DNA from: UBA1738 sp045580145
Lineage (GTDB): Bacteria; Bacillota; Clostridia; UBA1381
NCBI GenBank assembly: GCA_045580145.1
Contig: JAZNNI010000014.1
Location: forward strand, 1 to 29,141
DNA: 29,141 bases
Direction: 5' to 3'
Positions 15,861-23,620 of this stretch are shown in pieces (the first letter of the stretch is position 1; each line of letters begins with the position of its first letter). The notes below the pieces were generated by a model. It did not search any database. It was given only the letters and a program-made list of their open reading frames with translations, and had not been told where the DNA came from. Both the position numbers and the translations under genes were made by a program.

Positions 15861-17147
15861 ATGGGAAAGAATGAATTTTTAAAGGAACAGTTTGGTGTTT
15901 CGGAGGATATACTTAATTTGGTTGACGAATGCGAGGAAGGTTTAAAAGAGCAGTTTCGTCATATTGAAGAAATGGCGCAGATTAATGAGATGAAGGTTAT
16001 GAAGGCATTTGCTGATAATCGCCTGTCGAGTGAATATTTTATTGCATCATCGGGTTATGGAACAGATGATATAGGCAGAGATATGCTGGATAAGATTTAT
16101 GCACAGGTGTTTGAATCAGAGGATGCGCTCGTAAGATACAACTTCATTTCGGGTACACATACACTTTCGACAATGCTGTTTGCGGTCTCCCGTCCTGGCG
16201 ACTTAATCGTTGCCATTACAGGCAAGCCGTATGATACATTAGAGGAAGTAGTTGGTATTGCAGGTGAGGAAGGAAGAGGCTCTTTAAAGGACTTTGGCAT
16301 CAGCTATATGCAGGTCGACTTAAAGGAAGATAGCTCGCCTGATTATGATGCAATCAAAAAAGTTTTAACCGAGAAAAAGGTAAGAGCGGTATGGATTCAA
16401 AGGTCAAAGGGCTATGGTGAGAGAAAGACGTTTTCTTCCGCGGAAATAGGTGAGATGATACAATTTGTAAAAGAAATTTCGCCAGAAACCCTTGCACTTG
16501 TTGATAACTGCTACGGCGAATTTGTCGACGAAAAAGAGCCGACATATTACGGAGCTGACCTTTGCGGTGGCTCGCTTATAAAAAATGCCGGCGGCGGAAT
16601 TGCACCAACAGGCGGATATATTGCCGGAAAGACGGAGTATATCGAGCTTTGTGCATATAGGCTCTCAACTGTCGGAATAGGCAGGGAAAATGGTGCAACT
16701 CTTGGTATGAATAAGCCGCTTTATCAAGGACTTTTCTTTGCTCCACACGTTGTTTCGCAAGCCTTAAAGACCGCAGTTTTATGCGCGGCGATTTATGAAA
16801 AATTAGGCTTCTCTGTTGAACCATCATCAAAAGAGATTCGCCACGATATTATTCAGGCGATAAAGCTTGGCAGCGGCGAGGCACTAATGGCATTTTGTGA
16901 GGGAATACAAAAAGGCTCACCAGTTGATGCATATGCAACTCCGATTCCGAGTGATATGCCGGGGTATCAGGAAAAGGTAATAATGGCGGCAGGCGCGTTT
17001 AATCAAGGCTCATCAATCGAGCTTTCGGCAGATGGACCGATGAGAGAGCCATATATGGTATATATGCAGGGCGGCATTACATACGAATCTGCAAAGCTCG
17101 GTGTAATTATGTCAGTAAAGGCAATGAAGGACAGAGGGGTTATATAA
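15861..17147 (+). CDS. PLP-dependent protein of the methionine gamma-lyase-like / YnbB (aluminium resistance) family
   Basis: 428 residues of the fold-type I PLP superfamily, COG4100 branch. Landmarks are SGTHTLSTMLFAV, the aspartate strand ALVDNCYGEF that holds the pyridine nitrogen, and the likely cofactor lysine K241 in GGSLIKNAGGGIAPTGGY. The exact reaction of this branch is not established; members are annotated as methionine gamma-lyase-like or aluminium-resistance proteins. Start is ATG 15861, with AGAGG seven bases upstream; an in-frame GTG at 15843 lies before that ribosome site. The stop codon directly abuts the start of the exporter gene, so both are made together. A link to metal stress is inferred from the neighbour. 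Confidence 0.88.
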   Translation: MGKNEFLKEQFGVSEDILNLVDECEEGLKEQFRHIEEMAQINEMKVMKAFADNRLSSEYFIASSGYGTDDIGRDMLDKIYAQVFESEDALVRYNFISGTHTLSTMLFAVSRPGDLIVAITGKPYDTLEEVVGIAGEEGRGSLKDFGISYMQVDLKEDSSPDYDAIKKVLTEKKVRAVWIQRSKGYGERKTFSSAEIGEMIQFVKEISPETLALVDNCYGEFVDEKEPTYYGADLCGGSLIKNAGGGIAPTGGYIAGKTEYIELCAYRLSTVGIGRENGATLGMNKPLYQGLFFAPHVVSQALKTAVLCAAIYEKLGFSVEPSSKEIRHDIIQAIKLGSGEALMAFCEGIQKGSPVDAYATPIPSDMPGYQEKVIMAAGAFNQGSSIELSADGPMREPYMVYMQGGITYESAKLGVIMSVKAMKDRGVI

Positions 17148-17987
17148 ATGGAAATCGGACATATTTTAAATCACGCTTTTTCCGACAGTATAATGATTTT
17201 ACCGTTTCTCTTTTTGGTATATCTGCTTGTGGAATACTTAGAGCATGAGAATAATACCCTGATGCACGGGATTTTCACAAAATCAAAAAAACTCGGCCCG
17301 CTGCTCGGAGCGATTTTCGGGACTGTTCCGCAGTGCGGCTTTTCAGTGATTGCGGCAGAGCTTTTTTCAAAAAATGCGATAAGCTTAGGAACATTGGTTG
17401 CGATTTTTATTGCCACCTCGGATGAGGCAATACCGCTTATGCTTGCCCATCCTGATAAAATCGGAGATTTGGCAAAATTCATTTTAATAAAATTCGTAAT
17501 TGCGGTAATTTCGGGTTTTGTAATTGATTTTTTTGTCAGGAAAAAGACTGCCGACACCTGTTGTAGTGGTCACCATCACGTTCACGGCAACTGCGAAAGC
17601 TGTGAAGGTGGAATTTTGAAATCGGCACTGGTACATTCGGCAAAAATTTTCCTTTATATTTTTGCAGTAAATCTTATTCTTACTGCTGCATCAGAGGTTA
17701 TATCACCTTTTATGCAGTTTATCTCGCAGAACAAGGTTTTGCAGTCAATGACTGCCTCGCTCTTTGGAATTATCCCGAACTGTGCGGCATCGGTAGTTTT
17801 AACCGAGCTTTATATTGCCGGAAAATTGACGCTTTCTGCATTGATTGGCGGTCTTTGCGCAGGTGCTGGTGTAGGACTTGTTGTTCTTTTTAAACAGAAT
17901 AAAAATCTGAAACAAAATCTTTCAATTCTGGCTCTTATCTATGCAATCGGTGTTGTGTGCGGAATTGGACTTGGGTATATAATGTAA
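17148..17987 (+). CDS. Putative metal/metalloid exporter, ArsP_2-type (PF11449-like)
   Basis: 279 residues with about eight to ten membrane helices. Two related pore-like motifs appear, one in each half: GTVPQCGFSV (around 58-67) and GIIPNCAASV (206-215). That internal repeat is typical of the putative 10-TM heavy-metal exporters. Between them is a cytoplasmic or periplasmic loop rich in Cys and His (CCSGHHHVHGNCESC, 138-152), suited to bind a soft or transition metal. Start ATG follows the previous stop without any gap. The substrate (Mn, Zn, Cu or arsenic) cannot be read from sequence. There is no clear strong terminator before RNA copy 2, which is oriented against it. Confidence 0.8.
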   Translation: MEIGHILNHAFSDSIMILPFLFLVYLLVEYLEHENNTLMHGIFTKSKKLGPLLGAIFGTVPQCGFSVIAAELFSKNAISLGTLVAIFIATSDEAIPLMLAHPDKIGDLAKFILIKFVIAVISGFVIDFFVRKKTADTCCSGHHHVHGNCESCEGGILKSALVHSAKIFLYIFAVNLILTAASEVISPFMQFISQNKVLQSMTASLFGIIPNCAASVVLTELYIAGKLTLSALIGGLCAGAGVGLVVLFKQNKNLKQNLSILALIYAIGVVCGIGLGYIM

Positions 17988-18082
17988 ATAAAAAAGCTTT
18001 TGATAGAAGCCTAGTCTGCGGGTGTAGGAATTAGGTAGCATTTTTGTATTTAGTCATTGCTTGAAGCAATTTCCTGCATAAT

Positions 18083-18333
18083 AAAAAAAGCCCCTGCCGG
18101 TGCGAACCACTAACGGACTTTCACCGTCTCCGACAGGGAATCCTGCACATTTTGGCGCCAACCAAATTAAAAAATGCGCAGTACTTTTTTGTACTACGCA
18201 TAAAAAACGCAGTACCTTTAACTGCAACATTAACTCTTTAGACTACAACGGATTGTATCCAAAAGAAACGGCATGCGTTTTTTACAATAAAAAAACACAA
18301 ATCCATTATAGTCATTATTAAGTTAATGTTGCA
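18083..18333 (-). ncRNA. Putative structured non-coding RNA, copy 2 (unrecognised family)
   Basis: Same order of elements as 4074-4339, on the opposite strand. The outer 13-bp stem pairs 18321-18333 with 18223-18235. The inner 16-bp stem, with two G.U pairs and one bulge, pairs 18297-18313 with 18241-18256; its sequence shares nothing obvious with the inner stem of copy 1. The conserved apical loop has the 11-base segment at 18274-18284, which matches its partner at 18201-18211. The terminator hairpin 18191-18200 with 18175-18184 is followed by six U in the RNA. The 3' domain pairs 18130-18138 with 18092-18100 and ends in a seven-U tract (18083-18089). Conservation in loops and linkers and not in stems points to RNA function. 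It runs toward the 3' end of the exporter gene. Confidence 0.75.
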
Positions 18334-18338
18334 CATAC

Positions 18339-18367
18339 ATAATAACATAAAAAATACCGGATGTCCA
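18339..18367 (-). promoter_or_regulatory. Promoter of structured RNA copy 2
   Basis: On the minus strand TGGACA (18362-18367), 17 bases, TATTAT (18339-18344), with the predicted start near 18332, at the first hairpin. A near-palindrome of 24 bases (18351-18374, 10 of 12 positions matched) covers the -35. Copy 1 has the same AAAATAC/GTATTTT arms at the same place. Confidence 0.65.
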
Positions 18368-18378
18368 GTATTTTCTTG

Positions 18379-18412
18379 AAAAAAGGTTTCTTCCTATGAA
18401 GAAACCTTTTTT
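18379..18412. terminator. Bidirectional intrinsic terminator after tmcAL
   Basis: A 15-bp perfect stem (18379-18393 with 18398-18412, loop CTAT) with an A-run on one side and T-run on the other. It lies just past the stop at 18420 and insulates tmcAL from the structured RNA promoter. Confidence 0.9.
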
Positions 18413-18419
18413 TGTGAAA

Positions 18420-19550
18420 TCAAATTATTATAGGTGAGAGCAAATAGTCCCTGTTTTGCGGGATGGGGTTATCTGCTGAGAGTGCCGCAAGATTTGTGGC
18501 AAGTATGTCGGGAAGTATCGCATCATTTTTAAAATCTGCGACCTTGTTGACTAAAGGGAGAGAGCAAGTCTCTTTCATTTGAGAAAGTATGCTTTTACCA
18601 GTTTCTGTCATACCAAGTATGCGGATATATTCAGGCTCTGTGAATTTTCCGCCGATGCCTAAAAGCATTGAGACAGCAATTCTTTGAAGACGAGTCTTTG
18701 TATATCTTTTTGTTTTCACAAAATCAATAATTTCGGAAATGCTTTCTTTCTCTATGGCCTTTAAAAATCTGTTTGCAAGCCCTGTCTCCATATCGGCTAT
18801 GCCATCAAAGGCTGAAACACCCTCTTTTATCAGCTTGTATTTAAAAATACTCGTGAGCTTGTTCAAATCATATTTTTCGGCATCGTCAAATATAAAAGGA
18901 GTAAACTTCTGAATATCATTGCCGCTTTTTATCATTTCACGAAGATGAGTTGCAGATGCAAAATTACCGCTTGAAGTCATATCGTGGTAGCCGACAGCCT
19001 CTCTTTTATGCGTTATTGGTGTAATACCGCTGCCTATTTTCAAAAGTGCCGAGATATATTCTATGCCGAGAATATTATTGGGACTTTCAATAATGTCTGT
19101 GTCTAAAATGCCTTTATATGCAAGCGCACGAGCTTTTGGAAAGGACATTCCCTTAGAGGAATATTCATTGATTTTTTCAGAAACCTCCTGTGGTTCATCA
19201 ATCATAATTCTGGCACAGTGTGATAGCTTTTCTATGTCGCCGCATTCACTGCCGAAGCTGACGCTGTCTATAACACCTAAGCTGTCAAGAATTCTTATTC
19301 CGCCCTCTGCAAAGCCTTGCGCCGAGGATAAGACATATGAAACGGGAAGCTCTATAACAAGGTCTGCACCCGATAGAAGCGCCGCCTTTGCCCTTGTCCA
19401 TTTATCAAAAATTGCAACATCACCGCGCTGAACGAAGCTGCCGCTCATAACACAAACAACCGCATCAAAATCGGCTTTTAACATATCAAGCTGGAATTTG
19501 TGACCATTGTGAAAAGGATTATACTCACAAATGATGCCTGCAATCTTCAA
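18420..19550 (-). CDS. tmcAL: tRNA(Met) cytidine acetate ligase TmcAL (YlbM family)
   Basis: 376 residues. It starts KIAGIICEYNPFHNGHKF, the nucleotidyltransferase signature EYNPFHNGH of this family, then VCVMSGSFVQRGDVAIFDKW, and SATHLREMI as the second ATP-binding block. TmcAL uses ATP and acetate to make N4-acetylcytidine at the wobble position of elongator tRNA-Met. The start is best placed at TTG 19548-19550, six bases after GAGGTG; an in-frame GTG further upstream precedes the ribosome site. Stands alone, with its own promoter (19585-19613) and terminator. Confidence 0.92.
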   Translation of the reverse strand: MKIAGIICEYNPFHNGHKFQLDMLKADFDAVVCVMSGSFVQRGDVAIFDKWTRAKAALLSGADLVIELPVSYVLSSAQGFAEGGIRILDSLGVIDSVSFGSECGDIEKLSHCARIMIDEPQEVSEKINEYSSKGMSFPKARALAYKGILDTDIIESPNNILGIEYISALLKIGSGITPITHKREAVGYHDMTSSGNFASATHLREMIKSGNDIQKFTPFIFDDAEKYDLNKLTSIFKYKLIKEGVSAFDGIADMETGLANRFLKAIEKESISEIIDFVKTKRYTKTRLQRIAVSMLLGIGGKFTEPEYIRILGMTETGKSILSQMKETCSLPLVNKVADFKNDAILPDILATNLAALSADNPIPQNRDYLLSPIII

Positions 19551-19584
19551 CAAACTCACCTCGCACACAAAATTATTTTTAATT

Positions 19585-19613
19585 ATTATATCTCAAAAAT
19601 TGGTTTTTGTACA
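19585..19613 (-). promoter_or_regulatory. Candidate promoter of tmcAL
   Basis: On the minus strand TGTACA (19608-19613), 17 bases, TATAAT (19585-19590), about 35 bases before the TTG start. Confidence 0.6.
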
Positions 19614-19658
19614 GAGTATTTTTATATATTTTGATATATAATATTTAAGGAAATAAGA

Positions 19659-19687
19659 TTGACAAAATAAGTATAATAGATTATAAT
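19659..19687 (+). promoter_or_regulatory. Perfect consensus sigma-A promoter of nifS-nifU
   Basis: TTGACA (19659-19664), 17 bases, TATAAT (19682-19687): exact consensus in both boxes and optimal spacing, so strong basal transcription is expected unless repressed. Confidence 0.88.
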
Positions 19688-19694
19688 ATGAATG

Positions 19695-19722
19695 AATGTT
19701 CATTTGTTAAAATTAGAACATT
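19695..19722 (+). promoter_or_regulatory. Inverted repeat just after the nifS transcription start
   Basis: AATGTTC (19695-19701) and GAACATT (19716-19722) are perfect arms 14 bases apart, starting near the predicted +1. A second palindrome AATGAA-TG-TTCATT (19691-19704) overlaps the left arm. It could be an operator for a repressor or a 5'-UTR hairpin; no Rrf2-type regulator gene is adjacent. Confidence 0.45.
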
Positions 19723-19749
19723 TAATCTATTAAAAAAGGAGATGTTAAT

Positions 19750-20934
19750 ATGAATGTATATATGGACAATAATGCGACAACTTCTCTTAAAAAAGAAGTT
19801 TTAGAGGCAATGCTTCCTTACTATACTGAAGTTTACGGAAATGCATCTTCAAAGTTTTATGAGGTGGGCAGACAGGCTGAAAAAGCGGTCTTTGAAATTC
19901 GTGAGCGTGTAGCAAAGCAACTTGGTGCAAAAACGAATGAAATATATTTCACAGCCTCAGGTTGTGAGGCTGATAACTGGGCGATTAAGGGCGTTGCATT
20001 TGCGAATAAGGAAAAGGGCAACCATATAATTACCACAAGTATTGAGCATCACGCAATTTTGAGCGCGTGTGAATTTTTGGAAAAGCACGGATTTGAAGTA
20101 ACATATCTTCCTGTTGACGAAAACGGACGAGTTAATCCTGAAGATGTTAAAAATGCAATTTGCGATAAAACGATTTTAGTATCCGTTATGACAGCAAATA
20201 ACGAAATTGGTACAATAGAGCCGATTTCAGAGATTGCAGAGATATGCAAAGAGCGGAAGGTTATTTTTCATACAGATGCCGTTCAGGCAATCGGGCATAT
20301 GAGAATAGACGTTTCTGAGCTGGGAGTTGATATGCTTTCTTTGTCGGCACACAAGTTCCACGGACCTAAGGGTGTTGGAGTTTTGTATATAAGAAACGGA
20401 GTTAAGATTGACAATCTTATTCACGGCGGCGGTCAGGAGCGCGGAAAAAGAGCGGCTACTGAGAATATTGCAGGTATGGCAGGTCTCGCAAGGGCATTAG
20501 AGCTTGCAAACGAAAACCTTGATGAAAAGATTGAAAAAATGAAAAAGCTTCGAAACAAGCTGATTTCAGGTATAGAGGAAAGTGTGCCTTATTCAAAGCT
20601 GAACGGCCCTCGTGATGATACACGTCTTTGCAACAATGTGAACTTCTCCTTCCGGTATATAGAGGGCGAGTCAATACTTATGATGCTTGATATGAATGGT
20701 ATTGCCGCATCAAGCGGAAGTGCCTGTGCATCAGGCTCGCTTGACCCGTCACACGTGCTTTTGGCAATCGGCTTACCGCACGAAATCGCACACGGGTCAT
20801 TAAGACTCAGTGTTGGCGAGGATACAACCGAGGAAGAGGCCGATTATGTACTTAAGACTATCCCACCGATAATCGAGAGACTAAGAATGATGTCACCTCT
20901 TTATGAAGATGTTTTAAAAAAGGAGGGAAAATAA
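19750..20934 (+). CDS. nifS: Cysteine desulfurase (NifS/IscS family)
   Basis: 394 residues. The protein opens with VYMDNNATT, has SIEHHAIL, the PLP-binding lysine K202 in SLSAHKFHGPKG, and the catalytic persulfide-forming cysteine C326 in SSGSACASGSLDPSHVL. The long C-terminal loop of the IscS/NifS (group I) type is present. It releases sulfur from L-cysteine for Fe-S cluster assembly, in the cytoplasm. ATG start with AGGAG upstream and a perfect consensus promoter. Its stop codon directly abuts the start of the scaffold gene. The iscS and nifS names are used for the same type in Clostridia; iscR is not present next to it. Confidence 0.96.
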   Translation: MNVYMDNNATTSLKKEVLEAMLPYYTEVYGNASSKFYEVGRQAEKAVFEIRERVAKQLGAKTNEIYFTASGCEADNWAIKGVAFANKEKGNHIITTSIEHHAILSACEFLEKHGFEVTYLPVDENGRVNPEDVKNAICDKTILVSVMTANNEIGTIEPISEIAEICKERKVIFHTDAVQAIGHMRIDVSELGVDMLSLSAHKFHGPKGVGVLYIRNGVKIDNLIHGGGQERGKRAATENIAGMAGLARALELANENLDEKIEKMKKLRNKLISGIEESVPYSKLNGPRDDTRLCNNVNFSFRYIEGESILMMLDMNGIAASSGSACASGSLDPSHVLLAIGLPHEIAHGSLRLSVGEDTTEEEADYVLKTIPPIIERLRMMSPLYEDVLKKEGK

Positions 20935-21363
20935 ATGTATTCTGAAAAGGTAATGGACCATTTCGCAAACCCACGAAATGTAGGCGAAATTGAAAATGCA
21001 AACGCAGTTGGTCAGGTAGGAAATGCCAAGTGCGGAGATATAATGAAAATTTATATGGACATAGATGAAAATGAGGTCATAAAGGACGTAAAGTTCAAGA
21101 CTTTTGGCTGCGGAGCGGCAATTGCGACAAGCTCTATGGCAACAGAGATGGTTAAGGGAAAGACAGTTGAGGAAGCATTGAAGCTTACAAACAGGGCAGT
21201 TATGGAGGCACTCGACGGACTTCCGCCTGAGAAAATTCACTGCTCGGTTTTGGCAGAAGAAGCGATAAAGTCGGCTATTGACAACTACCGTGGCGAAAGC
21301 GGAGAGATAGACCATAAAAATTGCAACTCGGACTGTGCAAGCTGTCCGAAAGCAGGTAAGTAA
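20935..21363 (+). CDS. nifU: Fe-S cluster assembly scaffold (NifU/IscU N-terminal type)
   Basis: 142 residues of the IscU fold. The three cluster-ligand cysteines are C33 (in KCGD, with the conserved Asp), C59 (in FGCGAAIATSSM) and C103 (in HCSVLAEEAI). It accepts sulfur from the NifS partner and iron to build a cluster that is then passed on. It has an added C-terminal tail with three further cysteines (NCNSDCASCPKAG), absent from the classic E. coli protein but seen in some Clostridia. Start ATG directly follows the nifS stop, so production is coupled. A strong terminator follows. Confidence 0.95.
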   Translation: MYSEKVMDHFANPRNVGEIENANAVGQVGNAKCGDIMKIYMDIDENEVIKDVKFKTFGCGAAIATSSMATEMVKGKTVEEALKLTNRAVMEALDGLPPEKIHCSVLAEEAIKSAIDNYRGESGEIDHKNCNSDCASCPKAGK

Positions 21364-21365
21364 TT

Positions 21366-21402
21366 AAAAACCTGAATGCTGAAAATGCATTCAGGTTTTT
21401 TT
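21366..21402. terminator. Bidirectional intrinsic terminator between nifU and pheA
   Basis: A 14-bp perfect stem (21366-21379 with 21387-21400, loop TGAAAAT) ends in a seven-T run on the plus strand and has five U on the minus strand. It closes nifS-nifU and also the aro operon, whose last stop is at 21410. Confidence 0.9.
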
Positions 21403-21409
21403 GTGTAAT

Positions 21410-22543
21410 TTAAATCTCTCTATAACATCCGAAGAACTTGAATTTTTCCTCTGAATTTTCCAGTTCAGAAAGAACTGCATAAAGCTCATCAGAGTAAACG
21501 GATGCCTCCATTTCAAAATAAAATTCAAATTCAAAATCGCGTCCGGAAATTGGTCGGCTTTCGATTTTAGTAAGGTTTATACCGGCAGCTGCAAATTTTG
21601 AGATTACTGAATAAAGTGAGCCGGAGGTGTGGGGAAGTGTGATAACAAAACTGATTTTGTCAGCTCCCGGATAGATTTCAGGCTCTTTTGAAATGCAGAT
21701 GAACCTTGTATAGTTGTTGTCGCTGTCAACGATGTTGTCGTTAATTATATGCAGACCGTTAAGCTGTGCACATTCACGAGAGCATATTGCTGCAAGGTCG
21801 CATCTGTCTGAGTTTGCTACGTATTCTGCGGCAAGGGCGGTATTTTCCCAAGGTGTGATTGTTACGTCGCTCATACTTTTTAAGAATTTGTCACATTGCC
21901 CGATTGCCTGTCTGTGCGAGCAAATTTCCTTGATTTTGCAGTCTTTTGATTTTGCAGCAAGGACGTGATTTATCTGAATTTTAACTGTCTTCACAATAGA
22001 GAAGTCATATGAGCTGGTAAGGTCATAAACCTCGGTAACAGTGCCGTGCACACTGTTTTCAAGAGGCAGTATACCATATCTGCACATTCCACTTGATACT
22101 GCTTCAAAAACGCCTTTGAATGTATCAAAATACATAAGTGACGGGTTAAAGAATAATTTTTCGCAAGCTTTCTGCGAGTAAGCACCTTCTGTCCCTTGAC
22201 AGGCAACAATGGCAGATTGTGGGAATTGCTTGTCGGTTGACATAAGCGCTGATTTAATCCGCTCAACAATTTTTGATTCGTGGTTGATTTCACGGATTTG
22301 ATATTCTCGACTTACTGCAAAAAGTGTATTATATAGAATTTTAACATATAGTGCAAGGTCAGGTGAAACCTGACTTGTAAGCTTGTTCACGATTTCACGT
22401 TCACGTTTCCCGTTGAAGATGGGCAGATTATGCTCCTTTTTAAATTTTGCAACCTCCTTGACAGCCTCCATACGTTCTTCAAATAATTTTATAAGCTCTC
22501 TGTCAACTCTGTCAATCGTTTCTCTTGCTTTTTCCAAATTCAT
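21410..22543 (-). CDS. pheA: Bifunctional chorismate mutase / prephenate dehydratase (P-protein)
   Basis: 377 residues in the P-protein order. An AroQ chorismate mutase helix bundle (about 1-85, IDRVDRELIKLFEERM) comes first. The prephenate dehydratase domain follows (about 108-285), opening with CQGTEGAYSQKA and containing the essential NYTRF motif. The C-terminal ACT domain carries the ESRP signature that binds phenylalanine for feedback control. It converts chorismate to prephenate and on to phenylpyruvate. As last gene of the operon it completes the Phe branch, three bases after aroC. Both leader attenuation and end-product inhibition by Phe are thus expected. Confidence 0.96.
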   Translation of the reverse strand: MNLEKARETIDRVDRELIKLFEERMEAVKEVAKFKKEHNLPIFNGKREREIVNKLTSQVSPDLALYVKILYNTLFAVSREYQIREINHESKIVERIKSALMSTDKQFPQSAIVACQGTEGAYSQKACEKLFFNPSLMYFDTFKGVFEAVSSGMCRYGILPLENSVHGTVTEVYDLTSSYDFSIVKTVKIQINHVLAAKSKDCKIKEICSHRQAIGQCDKFLKSMSDVTITPWENTALAAEYVANSDRCDLAAICSRECAQLNGLHIINDNIVDSDNNYTRFICISKEPEIYPGADKISFVITLPHTSGSLYSVISKFAAAGINLTKIESRPISGRDFEFEFYFEMEASVYSDELYAVLSELENSEEKFKFFGCYREI

Positions 22544-22546
22544 TTT

Positions 22547-23620
22547 TCATTCTCCTAACAGATCTAAAATGGTGATGGCTGCCACGGCTTCAATAACTGG
22601 CACAGCTCTTTGAACAATGCACGGGTCGTGACGGCCGCTTATAACAAGCTTTTCTGGAAGCTTTGTTTTTAAGTTAACCGAATCCTGCTCTTTTGGTATA
22701 GATGGGGTCGGCTTTATGGCAACTTTGAAAATAATCGGCATACCGCTTGAAATTCCGCCTAAAATTCCACCGTGGTTATTTGTGCGAGTCTTGACGGTGT
22801 CATTATCAAAATAGAAGCTGTCGTTATTTTCAGACCCATATATTTCGCTTGATGAGAAGCCTTTGCCAAACTCAATCCCTTTAACTGCAGGGATAGCAAA
22901 GATGTTATTTGAAAGCCTCCCTTCAATTCCACCGAAAAGCGGCCCGCCTATGCCTTGTGGCATTCCTATGATTGCACATTCTATCACTCCGCCTACAGAG
23001 TCCAGATTTTCACGTGCTTTATCAATTTCCTCTTTCATCTTGTCGCCGCAAGCACCTGAGATGACAGGGAAGTCCTTTGATTTTATAATTTCGAGCTGTT
23101 CTTTGGTAACATTTACTGCGTCAAATGTGTCATCACAGGCTCCGTGTATTGATGAGATGTGTGCACCTATGCAAATCCCTTTTTCCTCTAAAAGCTGCAT
23201 ACAGATAGCACCTGCAAAGCATAGCGGAGCGGTCATACGTCCTGAGAACTGTCCGCCGCCTCGAATGTCATTAGCACCACCGTATTTTATGTATGCAGTA
23301 AGGTCAGCGTGACCCGGACGTGGGATAAGCTTTAAATTCTCATAGTCCTTGCTTTTCTGGTCAGAATTTCTTATGATAGCAGTAACAGGCGCACCGCAGG
23401 TAACGCCGTCTGCTAATCCTGATATGATTTCGGGAATGTCGGTTTCTTTTCTCTGCGTTGAGAAACGGTCCTTTCCAGGTGCACGCCTTGCCATAAAGGC
23501 ATAAATTTTATCCATATCAGGCTTAAATCCTGCCGGCAAGCCTTCAATAGTTGCACCTATTGTGGGTGAATGAGATTGACCGAATACTGTGACCTTGATT
23601 TTTTCACCTGTCATATACAT
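22547..23620 (-). CDS. aroC: Chorismate synthase
   Basis: 357 residues. The N-terminus VTVFGQSHSPTIGATIEGLP, the RPGHADLTAYIKYG block and the C-terminal HDPCIVQRAVPVIEAV are family signatures. The enzyme makes chorismate from EPSP with reduced FMN. The start is ATG 23618-23620: GGAGGTG (23627-23633) lies seven bases upstream, while the longer open frame has no ribosome site and a low-complexity N-terminus inside aroA. The start is 17 bases inside the end of aroA, so translation is coupled. Confidence 0.95.
   Translation of the reverse strand: MYMTGEKIKVTVFGQSHSPTIGATIEGLPAGFKPDMDKIYAFMARRAPGKDRFSTQRKETDIPEIISGLADGVTCGAPVTAIIRNSDQKSKDYENLKLIPRPGHADLTAYIKYGGANDIRGGGQFSGRMTAPLCFAGAICMQLLEEKGICIGAHISSIHGACDDTFDAVNVTKEQLEIIKSKDFPVISGACGDKMKEEIDKARENLDSVGGVIECAIIGMPQGIGGPLFGGIEGRLSNNIFAIPAVKGIEFGKGFSSSEIYGSENNDSFYFDNDTVKTRTNNHGGILGGISSGMPIIFKVAIKPTPSIPKEQDSVNLKTKLPEKLVISGRHDPCIVQRAVPVIEAVAAITILDLLGE

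Noticed and set aside
18100..18321. Plus-strand ORF of 73 codons across RNA copy 2
   Set aside because: It runs antisense to the conserved RNA blocks, has no ribosome site, and its frame is not shared with copy 1.
22863..23312. Plus-strand ORF of 149 codons opposite aroC
   Set aside because: Shadow of chorismate synthase; rich in Ser/Pro as typical of antisense frames.
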